Shown here: positions 1-8,649 of the stretch, in pieces
How positions within the stretch are numbered: the stretch's first letter is position 1
Layout of the letters: every line of letters begins with the position of its first letter
Assembly: GCA_005223045.1 (NCBI GenBank)
Contig: NJBM01000003.1
Location: 186,001-250,000, forward strand
Direction: 5' to 3'
Source: Planctomycetes bacterium B3_Pla
GTDB taxonomy: Bacteria > Planctomycetota > Phycisphaerae > Sedimentisphaerales > Anaerobacaceae
DNA: 64,000 nucleotides
Position numbers and translations under genes: made by a program
Notes under the pieces: model-generated
Databases searched by the model: none
Told to the model about the DNA's origin: nothing
The model's input: only the letters and a program-made list of their open reading frames with translations

Positions 1-714
1 TTAGCCAACCAGCGGTCCCTGGTGCTGGCCTATACCATGTACGCCGACGATAACGACAGTCGCATTGTCCGGGGCCATGTTGATCGGAACAATTTAGACA
101 GTCCTATGTGGGCCTTGCCCCCTATAGACGTAACAGGCGCGTACATTAGCGGCACTCCGCTGCTCGAGGACCGCGTTCGCGGCATCAAACGTGGAGCTAT
201 GTATCCCTACATAAACGACCATGAGATGTACCACTGCCCCGGCGATAACCGGTATCAGACGGGTGCCCCGGAGCACCAGCGGATGTATCGCAGCTACGTC
301 ATTCCGGATGTTCTGTCGGCTGCCAGAAAAGGATTTCACTCCTGGACGGAGGCCCGTTATAAGTACTTCCCCAAGAGGCTGGAAGAGATCACGCACGCCA
401 GTATGAAGTACGTTTTCGTCGAAAGCGAATTCCAGAATCCAAATTTCAACTATGATCACGGCGGCTGGAGTTTCGCTCCATGGGTAGACAATCGGTGGGT
501 AGATGCGCTGGGCACTTTCCACAGCAAGTCGGCCACTTTCGGCTTCGCCGACGGCCACGCGGAAAGACATAAGTGGGTCCACAGCGAAACGTGGAAGATC
601 TTTGTCGGAGACTTACCCATATCCACGCTCCAGCCGGCCGCAGGTATGAACGAGGATTGGCGGTGGTGCTGGGAGCGATTCCCATATCTGCACAAAACGG
701 AGAGACCTCGCTGA
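1..714 (+). CDS. prepilin-like H-X9-DG protein, 5' truncated by window edge
   Basis: The frame is open from base 1 (reads LANQRSLVLAYTMYADDNDS), so the N-terminal methylation motif lies outside the window. Seen directly: the LANQRSL...YADDND segment, which in planctomycete prepilin-like proteins follows the hydrophobic helix, and a C-terminal H-X9-DG motif (His codon at 520, Asp-Gly at 550-555). These proteins are numerous in Planctomycetota; they have a type IV pilin-like N-terminus and are presumed to be envelope or pseudopilus-like, with no defined individual function. The GTG at 22 is internal and is not the start. It ends 24 bases before the phosphoesterase start, so the two may be co-transcribed. 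Confidence 0.85.
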   Translation, partial: LANQRSLVLAYTMYADDNDSRIVRGHVDRNNLDSPMWALPPIDVTGAYISGTPLLEDRVRGIKRGAMYPYINDHEMYHCPGDNRYQTGAPEHQRMYRSYVIPDVLSAARKGFHSWTEARYKYFPKRLEEITHASMKYVFVESEFQNPNFNYDHGGWSFAPWVDNRWVDALGTFHSKSATFGFADGHAERHKWVHSETWKIFVGDLPISTLQPAAGMNEDWRWCWERFPYLHKTERPR

Positions 715-738
715 ATTCCGCCGCAAAGGAATCTGCCT

Positions 739-1650
739 ATGAGCATGATAATGCGAAAAAAGGCATCAATTAAGACCGTCATACGTATAGCTTTTCTTGT
801 CGTTTGTGTTCTGACGCACGCCGAAGCTTGTGCCGACCCGAACACACTGACTTTTTTCGGATGGTCGGACCAGCATGTCCAAACCGACGGAGACGGCACA
901 CATCTGATTCCGGCAATTGACGCAATGAACACACTGCCGAAAACTGCCTATCCGGAAGATTTGGGAGGTACGGTCGACGAGCCCAATTTTGTCATAGGTT
1001 TAGGGGACATCACCGAGTGGCCGACACGTTCGGCAAGAGATACCTACGAGCAACTGATCACGAAGCGTCTGAAGTATTCCAGCTTTGACGTAGCCGGCAA
1101 CCACGACAGCGGCGGCAATTCTCCAAGCCCGACAATCCACGACTGGCTGAAAAAACGCCACGGGGCTTTGAGCTACACCTTCGACAGGAAAGGCGTTCAT
1201 TTTGTTGCTCTTTATTCGAAGTACGATGAAAGTCTCAACAGTCCCGCTCAGCCGATTGCGGAGGAGGCCCTTGAATACCTTCGCAAAGACCTCTCGAAAG
1301 TGCCGGAAGGCACGCCCGTTGTTGTGGCTACTCATTTGTGTTTCGAAGCAATTACGAATAGAGACGAATTCGTCGACACATTGGGAGACGCCAACGTAGT
1401 GCTCGTGTTAGGCGGGCACTACCATAAGGCCACTGTCAACAAATACAGAGGCATCAACTTCGTTCAACTGCCCTCTCCGGCAGCAGGCTCTCCGAGCGAG
1501 TTCACGGTCATCCGAATCGATTCGGAAAGACTCGTCGCCGTTCCATATGATTACGAAAAGGGCAAATGGTCCACAGATCCGAAGAAAATCCTAAACACCA
1601 AGATCAGGGGGCTTCGCCGAATTCCTTATAGGCATCAAACAAGGCAATAA
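739..1650 (+). CDS. secreted calcineurin-like metallophosphoesterase
   Basis: A 303-residue protein with a hydrophobic signal segment at about residues 14-32. The metal-binding motifs of the calcineurin-like phosphoesterase superfamily are visible in order: D44-x-H46 (SDQH), G-D90 (GLGD), G-N121-H122-D (GNHD), H199 (ATHL) and G-H227-x-H229 (GGHYH). The family hydrolyses phosphomono- or diesters with a dinuclear metal centre; the substrate is unknown. Start: ATG at 739, with AAAGGA eight bases upstream; ATGs at 745 and 751 are in the same frame and cannot be excluded. The last 16 codons overlap the tail of the convergent downstream gene by 47 bp, so the C-terminal end may be acquired sequence rather than original phosphoesterase. 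Confidence 0.85.
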   Translation: MSMIMRKKASIKTVIRIAFLVVCVLTHAEACADPNTLTFFGWSDQHVQTDGDGTHLIPAIDAMNTLPKTAYPEDLGGTVDEPNFVIGLGDITEWPTRSARDTYEQLITKRLKYSSFDVAGNHDSGGNSPSPTIHDWLKKRHGALSYTFDRKGVHFVALYSKYDESLNSPAQPIAEEALEYLRKDLSKVPEGTPVVVATHLCFEAITNRDEFVDTLGDANVVLVLGGHYHKATVNKYRGINFVQLPSPAAGSPSEFTVIRIDSERLVAVPYDYEKGKWSTDPKKILNTKIRGLRRIPYRHQTRQ

Positions 1651-2698
1651 TATTTTCGATCGGCGTATCGGCCTGGATGTTATGTGCGGTGCAGAAAATG
1701 TAGCCGCCATTGCCGGCCAGCTTTTCAACACGGTCTTTGACCTCGTTTCGGATATCTTCGATGCTTCCATAGGGCATCGTCTTTTGAATCGATATTCCGC
1801 CATGGAAGCAGATTTTGTCGCCGAACTGCCCTTTTATTTGTCGATAGTCCATCCGGGAACAGTCCGGCTGAAGCGGATTTAGGATGTCCAGGCCGCACTC
1901 GACAAAGTCCGGCAGCAACGGCGTGACACACCCGCAAGTATGATGCACCACTTTGCAGCCAAACTCATGGCCGATATCGACAAAGCGCTTGAATCCTTCT
2001 TTGAGCAAATACCGCCACATATCGACCGGCAGGAAGGTATTGTCCTGCGTGCCGAAATCATCGCCGGTGAAGAAGATGTCAATATTTCCTTCAGCGGCCT
2101 CTAACGTTCTGCGAGCGTACTCGGCGTAGAAATCTGCAATTTTGCGGAAGATCGTCTTTGCAATTTCCGTGTTTAGCACTACGTCCATCAATATCTGCTC
2201 GACGCCGCGCACATACATAGCAGGTTTCAACTGCGCACAGCGGTTGAGCCTGTCGCCCATGAATACTACTACCTTGCCCTTCTCGCGGGCCTTCTTAGCT
2301 TGTTGCCTTACGCATTCGTAATCGAAGTGCTCGTGTTTGGGCCATTTAGGATAGCTTTCGATCTCGTCGATGGAGGTCGCTCTCTCAAGCGGATATTCGA
2401 TCACTTCGCTGTAGGTACCCGACTTTGCTCCTTCGCCGTAGGAGACCGCTCTTCTGACGACGCCGAAATGGTCTTCTTTGGAACCGTCTCGGCGAATTGT
2501 CGGCTCGGGGCCGATGTATCTAGGGCCTTCGATATATCTAAAATCAACATCGAAGTGCTGTAGCAATTGCTCCTGCGAAGAAAGACCAAAGTGCTTCAAC
2601 AGCTTGGCATTAACCTCCGAAGTCGCCCAGTAATCGATGGGGACCCTGTCGGGCTGCTTGTGAGCAATAGCGAGTTTGAAACGCTGCCTTGAATCCAT
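1604..2698 (-). CDS. uroporphyrinogen decarboxylase (URO-D) family protein
   Basis: A 364-residue protein of the URO-D / cobalamin:CoM methyltransferase-like superfamily, with an N-terminal SRQRFKLAIAHKQPDRVP segment, a central TGDDFGTQ segment, HHTCG, and a C-terminal FCTAHNIQADTP segment. The planctomycete paralogues are usually not haem enzymes but putative methyltransferases, so HemE activity is not claimed. The HTCG motif could bind zinc as in MtaA/CmuA-like proteins (inference). Start: ATG at 2698, nine bases after a GAGGGGG sequence that overlaps the stop of the upstream transporter; a TTG at 2704 is only three bases from that sequence. It sits directly behind the MFS gene, suggesting import and conversion of the same compound. 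Confidence 0.75.
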   Translation of the reverse strand: MDSRQRFKLAIAHKQPDRVPIDYWATSEVNAKLLKHFGLSSQEQLLQHFDVDFRYIEGPRYIGPEPTIRRDGSKEDHFGVVRRAVSYGEGAKSGTYSEVIEYPLERATSIDEIESYPKWPKHEHFDYECVRQQAKKAREKGKVVVFMGDRLNRCAQLKPAMYVRGVEQILMDVVLNTEIAKTIFRKIADFYAEYARRTLEAAEGNIDIFFTGDDFGTQDNTFLPVDMWRYLLKEGFKRFVDIGHEFGCKVVHHTCGCVTPLLPDFVECGLDILNPLQPDCSRMDYRQIKGQFGDKICFHGGISIQKTMPYGSIEDIRNEVKDRVEKLAGNGGYIFCTAHNIQADTPIENIIALFDAYKEFGEAP

Positions 2699-2713
2699 AA
2701 ACAAATGCCCCCT

Positions 2714-4063
2714 CTAATCGACAGTATGAGTTTTAGGCCCGGCCTTCCAAATCAGGCAAACCAACAGAGCACCCAAAATAGCGGCCAAACCGAATAATAC
2801 AAAGGTAAACTCATAGCCGTATCTTATTTTCATGACCCCGGCGCCCCAGCCGGCGAGACTTGCACCGATATAACCCATGCCGTCAATGAATCCGGCCGCG
2901 CCTGCGGCGCCCGACTTCTTCCCGAAGTCCTGGGCCGCATGGCCGACCATTAGAATATGCGGGCCGTATGTGCAAAAACCAATCACGGCGAGTATGAATA
3001 TGACCAGGCCGGTATTGCCCGGGTCGAGATATGGAAAAACAATTGAGCATATACCCAACAATGTCAGCAGCAAGGCGATTACCGGCGCCCGTCTTCCGTT
3101 GAAGAAGCGATCTGTAGCCCAACCGGCAGAGATGGCGCCGGCGGAACCCGCTAAAGGATGAATAATTCGCTTCATAACCTCTTTGAAGCCAAAGTCTTCA
3201 ACACCGATTGACTCACCACTTTCAGCAAGGAATTCCGGAAGCCAGTTGACAAAGCCGTAACGGTTCATATCCAGAAGAAAAAACGTCAAAGCTACGATCC
3301 AGATGTAAGGGTTCTTGAGGGTTCTCGCAATATTTTGGACAATGGTGCGTTGACGTTTCCCGACATGTCCAATTTCGGAGTGATCGTCAGCTTCGATTGT
3401 GGGCAAACCTACATCTTCAGGGGCATTTCTAATAAAGACAAAAAAGATTACCCCTACTACTGCAAATAACCCGGCCGGCACCAGGAAGGCAACACGCCAG
3501 TCACCTCCCATTTTCTGAGCATAATATGTGACAATAAAAAAGGCCAGGAACCATGAAAATGCCGCACCGAATTGATAGCAGGTGCCCATGAAGCCCATCA
3601 CTTTGCCCCGGTTCTTCGAGCTGAACCAGTGTGCCATAATTCGAACCATCGGTGTCCAGCCCATCGCCTGAAAAAAACCATTTGCACCCCAAAAGATAAC
3701 TACCAAAAGCAGAATCGTTCGGGGATTTGTAGTCTCAGGCGACATCAGAAGTATTACCAGAAACACAGCAATATTCATTGATACCGAGCCTACGACGCCA
3801 AGACTTGCAATGAGCCTGCTGCCGAAACGGTCCGCAAGCTGGCCGTTGACAAATTGGCCGACGGCATACATAAGCAGCAGCGACGAAAAAACTATTCCCA
3901 TTTGGAACTCGTCCCACGAGAATGCTTCGCGCATGTTTCTGCTGACCATCGACATGTTGTAGCGGCAAAGATAGTAAGCGAAGTATGTGATCCAGACGGT
4001 CGAAAAGATTCTGACCTGCCAGTGTTTGAGGTCGTTTGCTGAACCGTTGTTGAACTTGCTCAT
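2714..4063 (-). CDS. MFS transporter, organophosphate:phosphate antiporter-like
   Basis: A 449-residue polytopic protein with about twelve hydrophobic segments. The early motif YYLCRYNMSM followed by an LADRFGSR loop resembles the OPA family (GlpT/UhpT type) within the major facilitator superfamily. The family exchanges organic phosphates or related anions for phosphate; some planctomycete members are simply sugar or acid transporters, so the substrate is open. Start: ATG at 4063 with GAGG nine bases upstream. It lies 39 bp downstream of lepA and 15 bp upstream of the URO-D family start at 2698, so a lepA-transporter-URO-D transcript is plausible. Confidence 0.8.
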   Translation of the reverse strand: MSKFNNGSANDLKHWQVRIFSTVWITYFAYYLCRYNMSMVSRNMREAFSWDEFQMGIVFSSLLLMYAVGQFVNGQLADRFGSRLIASLGVVGSVSMNIAVFLVILLMSPETTNPRTILLLVVIFWGANGFFQAMGWTPMVRIMAHWFSSKNRGKVMGFMGTCYQFGAAFSWFLAFFIVTYYAQKMGGDWRVAFLVPAGLFAVVGVIFFVFIRNAPEDVGLPTIEADDHSEIGHVGKRQRTIVQNIARTLKNPYIWIVALTFFLLDMNRYGFVNWLPEFLAESGESIGVEDFGFKEVMKRIIHPLAGSAGAISAGWATDRFFNGRRAPVIALLLTLLGICSIVFPYLDPGNTGLVIFILAVIGFCTYGPHILMVGHAAQDFGKKSGAAGAAGFIDGMGYIGASLAGWGAGVMKIRYGYEFTFVLFGLAAILGALLVCLIWKAGPKTHTVD

Positions 4064-4102
4064 TTCTCAAATCCTCGGAAGTGCTCCGCTGCAACACGAT
4101 TG

Positions 4103-5899
4103 CTATTCACTATTGTCCAGGATCGTCATGAAAGCTTCCTGCGGTATCTGAACGTTGCCGACGCTTTTCATGCGCTTTTTGCCTTCTTTTTGTTTCTTGA
4201 GCAGCTTCATTTTGCGTGTTACATCTCCGCCGTACAGCTTTTGCGTGACGTCCTTGCGAAAGCCTTTGATGGTCTCTCTGGCGATGATCTTGCCGCCTAT
4301 GGCGACCTGCAAAGGAATTTCAAACTGATGCCGTGGAATGGCTCTTCGCAGCCTTATAATCAGCTTGCGGCCCCGGGCCTCGGCCTTGCTGCGATGGACA
4401 ATCAGACTCAAGGCGTCAACCGCAACCTTATTCACGAGAATATCAATCTTGACAAGGTCACCGGCCTCAAAGCCGGTAAACTCATAATCCATCGTCGCGT
4501 AACCTCTGCTGATGCCCTTGAGCAGATCGTAGAAATCGTACACGATTTCGGCAAGCGGGGCCGTATATTCGAGCATGACCCTGGTGGGACTGAGATAGTC
4601 GGTCTTTAGCAGTTTGCAGCGCCTGGACTCGGCAAGTTTCATAATCCCGCCGATCGTGTCGGTCCCGGTGATGATCTCGAGGCGAACAAAAGGCTCACGA
4701 AGCTCTTCGAGGTGGTTGCGGTCGGGTAATTGGCCGGGCGATTCTATTCTTTTAACGACGCCTTCCTTTGTCAGCACCTCATAGCTGACCGTCGGAGCGG
4801 TCTGAATGACCTCTATGTCATTCTCACGCTCCAGCCGTTCCTGGATGATCTCCAGGTGCAGCAAGCCGAGAAAACCGCAGCGAAAGCCAAAGCCGAGCGC
4901 GGGCGAATTCTGCGGATTAAACGAGAAGCTGGCATCATTAAGGGTGAGCTTGTCAAAGGCATCCCTGAGCCTCGAATAGTCGGTATTGTTGCCGGGATAA
5001 AAATCGGAAAACACCATCTGCATCGGCGCTTTATAGCCGGGCAGAGGTTGCGATGCTGGCTCGGCCTGATCTGTGATTGTGTCCCCTATTGTCACGTCGG
5101 CCAGCTCGCGGATATTTGCGATAACGTAACCGACTTCTCCGGTCCCGAGCTTGTCGACGGGGGTCATCTCGGGTGTGAATTTCCCTAACTCGGTGATGAT
5201 ATAGGTTCTTTCACTGCGCATGAAGCTGACTTTCTGCTTTACACTCAAAGTGCCCGCAAAGACTCTCACGTAACAGATCACACCCCTGTATTGGTCGCTG
5301 TGGCTGTCAAAAATCAGCGCCGCGGCAGGCTGGTCGCTTTTGTCCTGCGGCGGCGGAAGGAACGTCACTATCGCCTCAAGAAGCTCCTCAACTCCCAGGC
5401 CGCTCTTTGCACTTATCTTGAAACACTCGTTAGTGCTGATCCCGATAACATGGCTGACCTCTTCGGCAACCCTTGTAGGATCTGCGGCGGGCAAGTCAAC
5501 TTTGTTGATCACACTAAGAAGCTCTACGTTGTTTTCAATTGCCAGATAGGCGTTGGCAACGGTTTGGGCCTCGACGCCCTGGCTGGCATCGACCACGAGC
5601 AAAGCGCCCTCACAAGCAGCCAATGCCCGCGAGACCTCGTAGTGAAAATCCACGTGGCCAGGCGTATCGATCAGGTTCAGCATGTATGTTTTGCCCTGAT
5701 GTTGGTAATTCATCGTTACAGCCGAGGCCTTGATGGTTATCCCTCGTTCGCGCTCGAGGTCCATATTGTCCAGAAGCTGCTCGACCTTTTCACGGTCGGA
5801 AATCGTGCCGGTAAGCTCGAGCATACGATCGGCAAGAGTGCTCTTGCCGTGATCGATGTGCGCTATAATCGAAAAGTTGCGTATATGTTCCGTACTCAT
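4103..5899 (-). CDS. lepA: elongation factor 4 (LepA), ribosome-associated GTPase
   Basis: A 598-residue translational GTPase of full family length. Visible motifs: G1 AHIDHGKST (residues 13-21), the G2 region RERGITIKA, G3 DTPGHVDF, G4 NKVD, and the LepA C-terminal domain ending with KKQKEGKKRMKSVG and IPQEAFM. LepA binds ribosomes with GTP and is associated with back-translocation or initiation fidelity; it acts in the cytosol or at the membrane. No strong Shine-Dalgarno sequence is visible before the ATG. It lies between the HzsA-like gene and the MFS gene on the same strand. Confidence 0.97.
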   Translation of the reverse strand: MSTEHIRNFSIIAHIDHGKSTLADRMLELTGTISDREKVEQLLDNMDLERERGITIKASAVTMNYQHQGKTYMLNLIDTPGHVDFHYEVSRALAACEGALLVVDASQGVEAQTVANAYLAIENNVELLSVINKVDLPAADPTRVAEEVSHVIGISTNECFKISAKSGLGVEELLEAIVTFLPPPQDKSDQPAAALIFDSHSDQYRGVICYVRVFAGTLSVKQKVSFMRSERTYIITELGKFTPEMTPVDKLGTGEVGYVIANIRELADVTIGDTITDQAEPASQPLPGYKAPMQMVFSDFYPGNNTDYSRLRDAFDKLTLNDASFSFNPQNSPALGFGFRCGFLGLLHLEIIQERLERENDIEVIQTAPTVSYEVLTKEGVVKRIESPGQLPDRNHLEELREPFVRLEIITGTDTIGGIMKLAESRRCKLLKTDYLSPTRVMLEYTAPLAEIVYDFYDLLKGISRGYATMDYEFTGFEAGDLVKIDILVNKVAVDALSLIVHRSKAEARGRKLIIRLRRAIPRHQFEIPLQVAIGGKIIARETIKGFRKDVTQKLYGGDVTRKMKLLKKQKEGKKRMKSVGNVQIPQEAFMTILDNSE

Positions 5900-5984
5900 T
5901 TCGTATATTCTTAAAGTTCAACTGTAGAAAAGTTGCTTGACTGCCGGCGGAAACACCGCCAAAGTCCCCGCTCGTCTGAAGCTA

Positions 5985-8543
5985 TCATTCGAGGTAGGCC
6001 CATTTTTCCCGACTTTGGGGTCGGCACCAGAATTGCTTCCAGTACTGCTGATCCGTTTCAAAAACATCGATCGGGTCACGATTCACATCGAACTGAGCGG
6101 GCAGGACGCCGAATCTCTTCATCTCCCGGACGTATTGCTTATTGGGTTTAAACTCAGGCGTCCCGAATCTTGGCACACCTTCGAGCCGTTTCTTCTGTTT
6201 CAAGATGGCGGCCAGCAGAGTTTTATAGGCGATGTCGTCTTTCCCGGTGAACTGAGAGGGACAGGCGCCCCAACCCCCCGCATTCTTCGGAAGCGGCCCC
6301 AAGAGCAGAGGGGACAACTCCGGCCGGGACAAATTCAGCAGAACGTGCGGCGAGTATCGGAAATCGTCCTTCTGCACGATGCGCTCGTGAGGGGCGGTTC
6401 CCAATTCTCTTACCAGCTTCCTGCGCTTCTCCTCCGGCATCGTCAGGGGCAGCGGCGGAGCCTTACCGTCCGGGCGGTGACACGTCCGGCATCGCTGGTT
6501 CATTCCAGAAGTGCCGAAGACCGAGAAGGTCACGCCGTCACGGCGCTGGTCCTCGGCGTTGCGCAGTGCTGCATACGTTCCGGCATACGGCGCGCCGCTT
6601 TCAAGCCACATCCAGACAGTCCGCCATTGTCCCGGCGTAACGGCGACATCATAGTGCGAGCCGTCGATTTTGCGCATAAGCTCGCTCGCCGACGAGCCAA
6701 TCGTTCGCGGCTTCTGGTTACCGTAGCCGTTGCGACCGTCGGCGACTTGATTCGTCGCCAGGAGAGTGTAGTAAGCAATCGACCAGCAAGAACCAAGGTC
6801 CTCGGTCAGGGATATTTGCCCCTGCCGGTCTTTGAAATTGTGACACGAGATGCAGTGCTCGTCCAGTATCGGCTGAACGTGTTCTCGAAAATCAATCACA
6901 TCCGGAAGCCCTGTAAACCGCTCGATCCTGCTCGGTTCCCGCTTTAGCGCCATAAGCGTATTACTTCCGGCAGAGGCGACGGGCGACTGCATGCGCTGCT
7001 CATGGCATCCGGCGCAGCCGAGCGTCTCACCCGGCATCACATTGGTGAAACTCTGCATCCGCTTGACCGACATGCCGTCTGCATCTAATGCGACGAACAA
7101 AACGGGCCGTCCCGCCGGAACCTCGAAATACGCCGAGCCGTCTTCTTCAACGGGCACGGTCCCCAAAACGCGCTCTAACATAAACGTGCCGAGCCATGAG
7201 GTCAGGTCCATTCCCCCGCTGAAATTCACCGGCTTGGGTAAGGCTTCCAATACTAAGAGTTTCTTGATCTCGCCCGGCTTGATCCCTTCCATGTTCCGGC
7301 CGCTGTAAACATCGGCCAGGACTATTCGTCCCGTGGACTTCTCATCGTTTGTGCGCTCGGCGATAATCCTCTCTCGCGGGCGCTTTGTCACGGGAAACGG
7401 CTCATGGATATTCGCCTGGCCCGTACATGTCAGAATCGGGACAAGCTCACCGGCGCGGTTTCCGAGCAAGAGCCGTTTGTAGGAGGCCACCAGAAAATTA
7501 GTGCTGTCAATAGGCGCTGGATCGTTGAACTGAGGCTTCGGAGTGATGCGATGATAGCCGCGTTTGTCGTCCGGACCGTACTTGGCTTCCATTGTGCAGA
7601 CGTATCCCCGATGATCGGAACGGCCGTGCCCCGGAGAATCAATCAGGAGCAATTGGTCGGTGCCGGGGATCGATTCCGGTTCGATGTACAGCGGATAGTG
7701 CTGCTGGTTGCCGAAGTAAGCAGCTACATTGGTCCCGTTTGGATTCATCGTCCAGAGCTGATGGTATCCGACCTGGGAACGATCCACGTACTCCCATCGC
7801 GTATAGAGAATGCGCCCGTCAGGCAAAACAGCGGGAGTATTGTCGTGTTCGAGATTGACCGAGAGAGGGCGAAGGTTCCGCCCGTCCCTGTCGCAGCGAA
7901 ACAGCGTGCCGACCTGGGTCATCCAGCAGCCGACCCAGCGTTTGCTCCGCGTCGAGACAAAGACAATATCGTCATTGGGCAGGTAAGTCGCCTCGAAATC
8001 ATCGTACGGCACGTTTGTAATCCGTCTTAGCCCCGTGCCGTCAACCTGCATCTCGTAAAGGTTGTAGTAGTCCTCTGCCGGACGGCGGTACGAGAACAGA
8101 ATTGTCTTGCCGTCGTAATGAAGTTTCGGGTCCCGGATGCTGCCACCTTTGCCGTCAAACAGAATCCTTATCTTACCTGTCGCGACATTCAGAAGGTAGA
8201 GATTGCTCTGGTCCGGCTTCCCATTGCCTGCATAGGCTTTCTTATTCTCATCGTCGCAATAGTAACCAATGTTGGCATACCAGTGTGGATCATCATAGCT
8301 GAGCCGGGTTGCAAACACTACTTGCTCCGTACCCAATTGGGCCAAACGCTCCAGGCCTTTTCTGTCCGGCTTGATTTGCCGGCTCAATTCCGACGCGCGC
8401 TCGGCGCCGTCCGCGACCGCTGTGAAACAACACAAACAAAGAATCAGCAACGAGATAGCCACGTAGGGTGGGGCTTGCCCCACCAAATCGAGCTTTGAAG
8501 TATCTTTCGGTGGGGCAAGCCCCACCCTACTTTGCTTTGCCAT
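5985..8543 (-). CDS. secreted HzsA-related protein, PD40 propeller plus three CXXCH haem sites
   Basis: An 852-residue exported protein. After a signal anchor (hydrophobic core about residues 29-45) comes a PD40/TolB-like beta-propeller (about residues 60-400) and then three CXXCH c-type haem motifs: CAGCH near residue 509, CISCH near 563 and CRTCH near 683. This resembles the hydrazine synthase alpha-subunit-related proteins common in non-anammox Planctomycetota; hydrazine synthesis is not implied. Start: ATG at 8543, with GAGGA seven bases upstream. Unusually, residues about 5-28, between the start and the signal core, are encoded by a palindromic dispersed repeat (see 8463-8530). The gene follows an FAD/Fe-S oxidoreductase, which may suggest a redox role. 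Confidence 0.8.
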   Translation of the reverse strand: MAKQSRVGLAPPKDTSKLDLVGQAPPYVAISLLILCLCCFTAVADGAERASELSRQIKPDRKGLERLAQLGTEQVVFATRLSYDDPHWYANIGYYCDDENKKAYAGNGKPDQSNLYLLNVATGKIRILFDGKGGSIRDPKLHYDGKTILFSYRRPAEDYYNLYEMQVDGTGLRRITNVPYDDFEATYLPNDDIVFVSTRSKRWVGCWMTQVGTLFRCDRDGRNLRPLSVNLEHDNTPAVLPDGRILYTRWEYVDRSQVGYHQLWTMNPNGTNVAAYFGNQQHYPLYIEPESIPGTDQLLLIDSPGHGRSDHRGYVCTMEAKYGPDDKRGYHRITPKPQFNDPAPIDSTNFLVASYKRLLLGNRAGELVPILTCTGQANIHEPFPVTKRPRERIIAERTNDEKSTGRIVLADVYSGRNMEGIKPGEIKKLLVLEALPKPVNFSGGMDLTSWLGTFMLERVLGTVPVEEDGSAYFEVPAGRPVLFVALDADGMSVKRMQSFTNVMPGETLGCAGCHEQRMQSPVASAGSNTLMALKREPSRIERFTGLPDVIDFREHVQPILDEHCISCHNFKDRQGQISLTEDLGSCWSIAYYTLLATNQVADGRNGYGNQKPRTIGSSASELMRKIDGSHYDVAVTPGQWRTVWMWLESGAPYAGTYAALRNAEDQRRDGVTFSVFGTSGMNQRCRTCHRPDGKAPPLPLTMPEEKRRKLVRELGTAPHERIVQKDDFRYSPHVLLNLSRPELSPLLLGPLPKNAGGWGACPSQFTGKDDIAYKTLLAAILKQKKRLEGVPRFGTPEFKPNKQYVREMKRFGVLPAQFDVNRDPIDVFETDQQYWKQFWCRPQSREKWAYLE
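8463..8530. repeat. GTAGGGTGGGG-bounded palindromic element inside a CDS
   Basis: Two 22-bp arms are exact reverse complements: the left arm at 8463-8484 begins GTAGGGTGGGGCTTGCC and the right arm at 8509-8530 ends CAAGCCCCACCCTAC; about 24 bp separate them. The element lies in frame within the N-terminal codons of the HzsA-like gene. A related, more degenerate element is at 22845-22913. The arms could form a strong hairpin in the mRNA just after the start codon. Confidence 0.85.
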
Positions 8544-8649
8544 AGCAAGCTCCTCAAATGCAACTGCCGGCAGTTATAATTCTTGCGCGCCGACCTACGC
8601 CGTGAGATTATACCAGTTTTCTCGCGTTTTGGCAAATGCTGAGCGACAT

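Noticed and set aside
94..582. Long minus-strand frames opposite the prepilin gene
   Set aside because: Shadow frames of a gene with clear H-X9-DG and YADDND motifs on the + strand.
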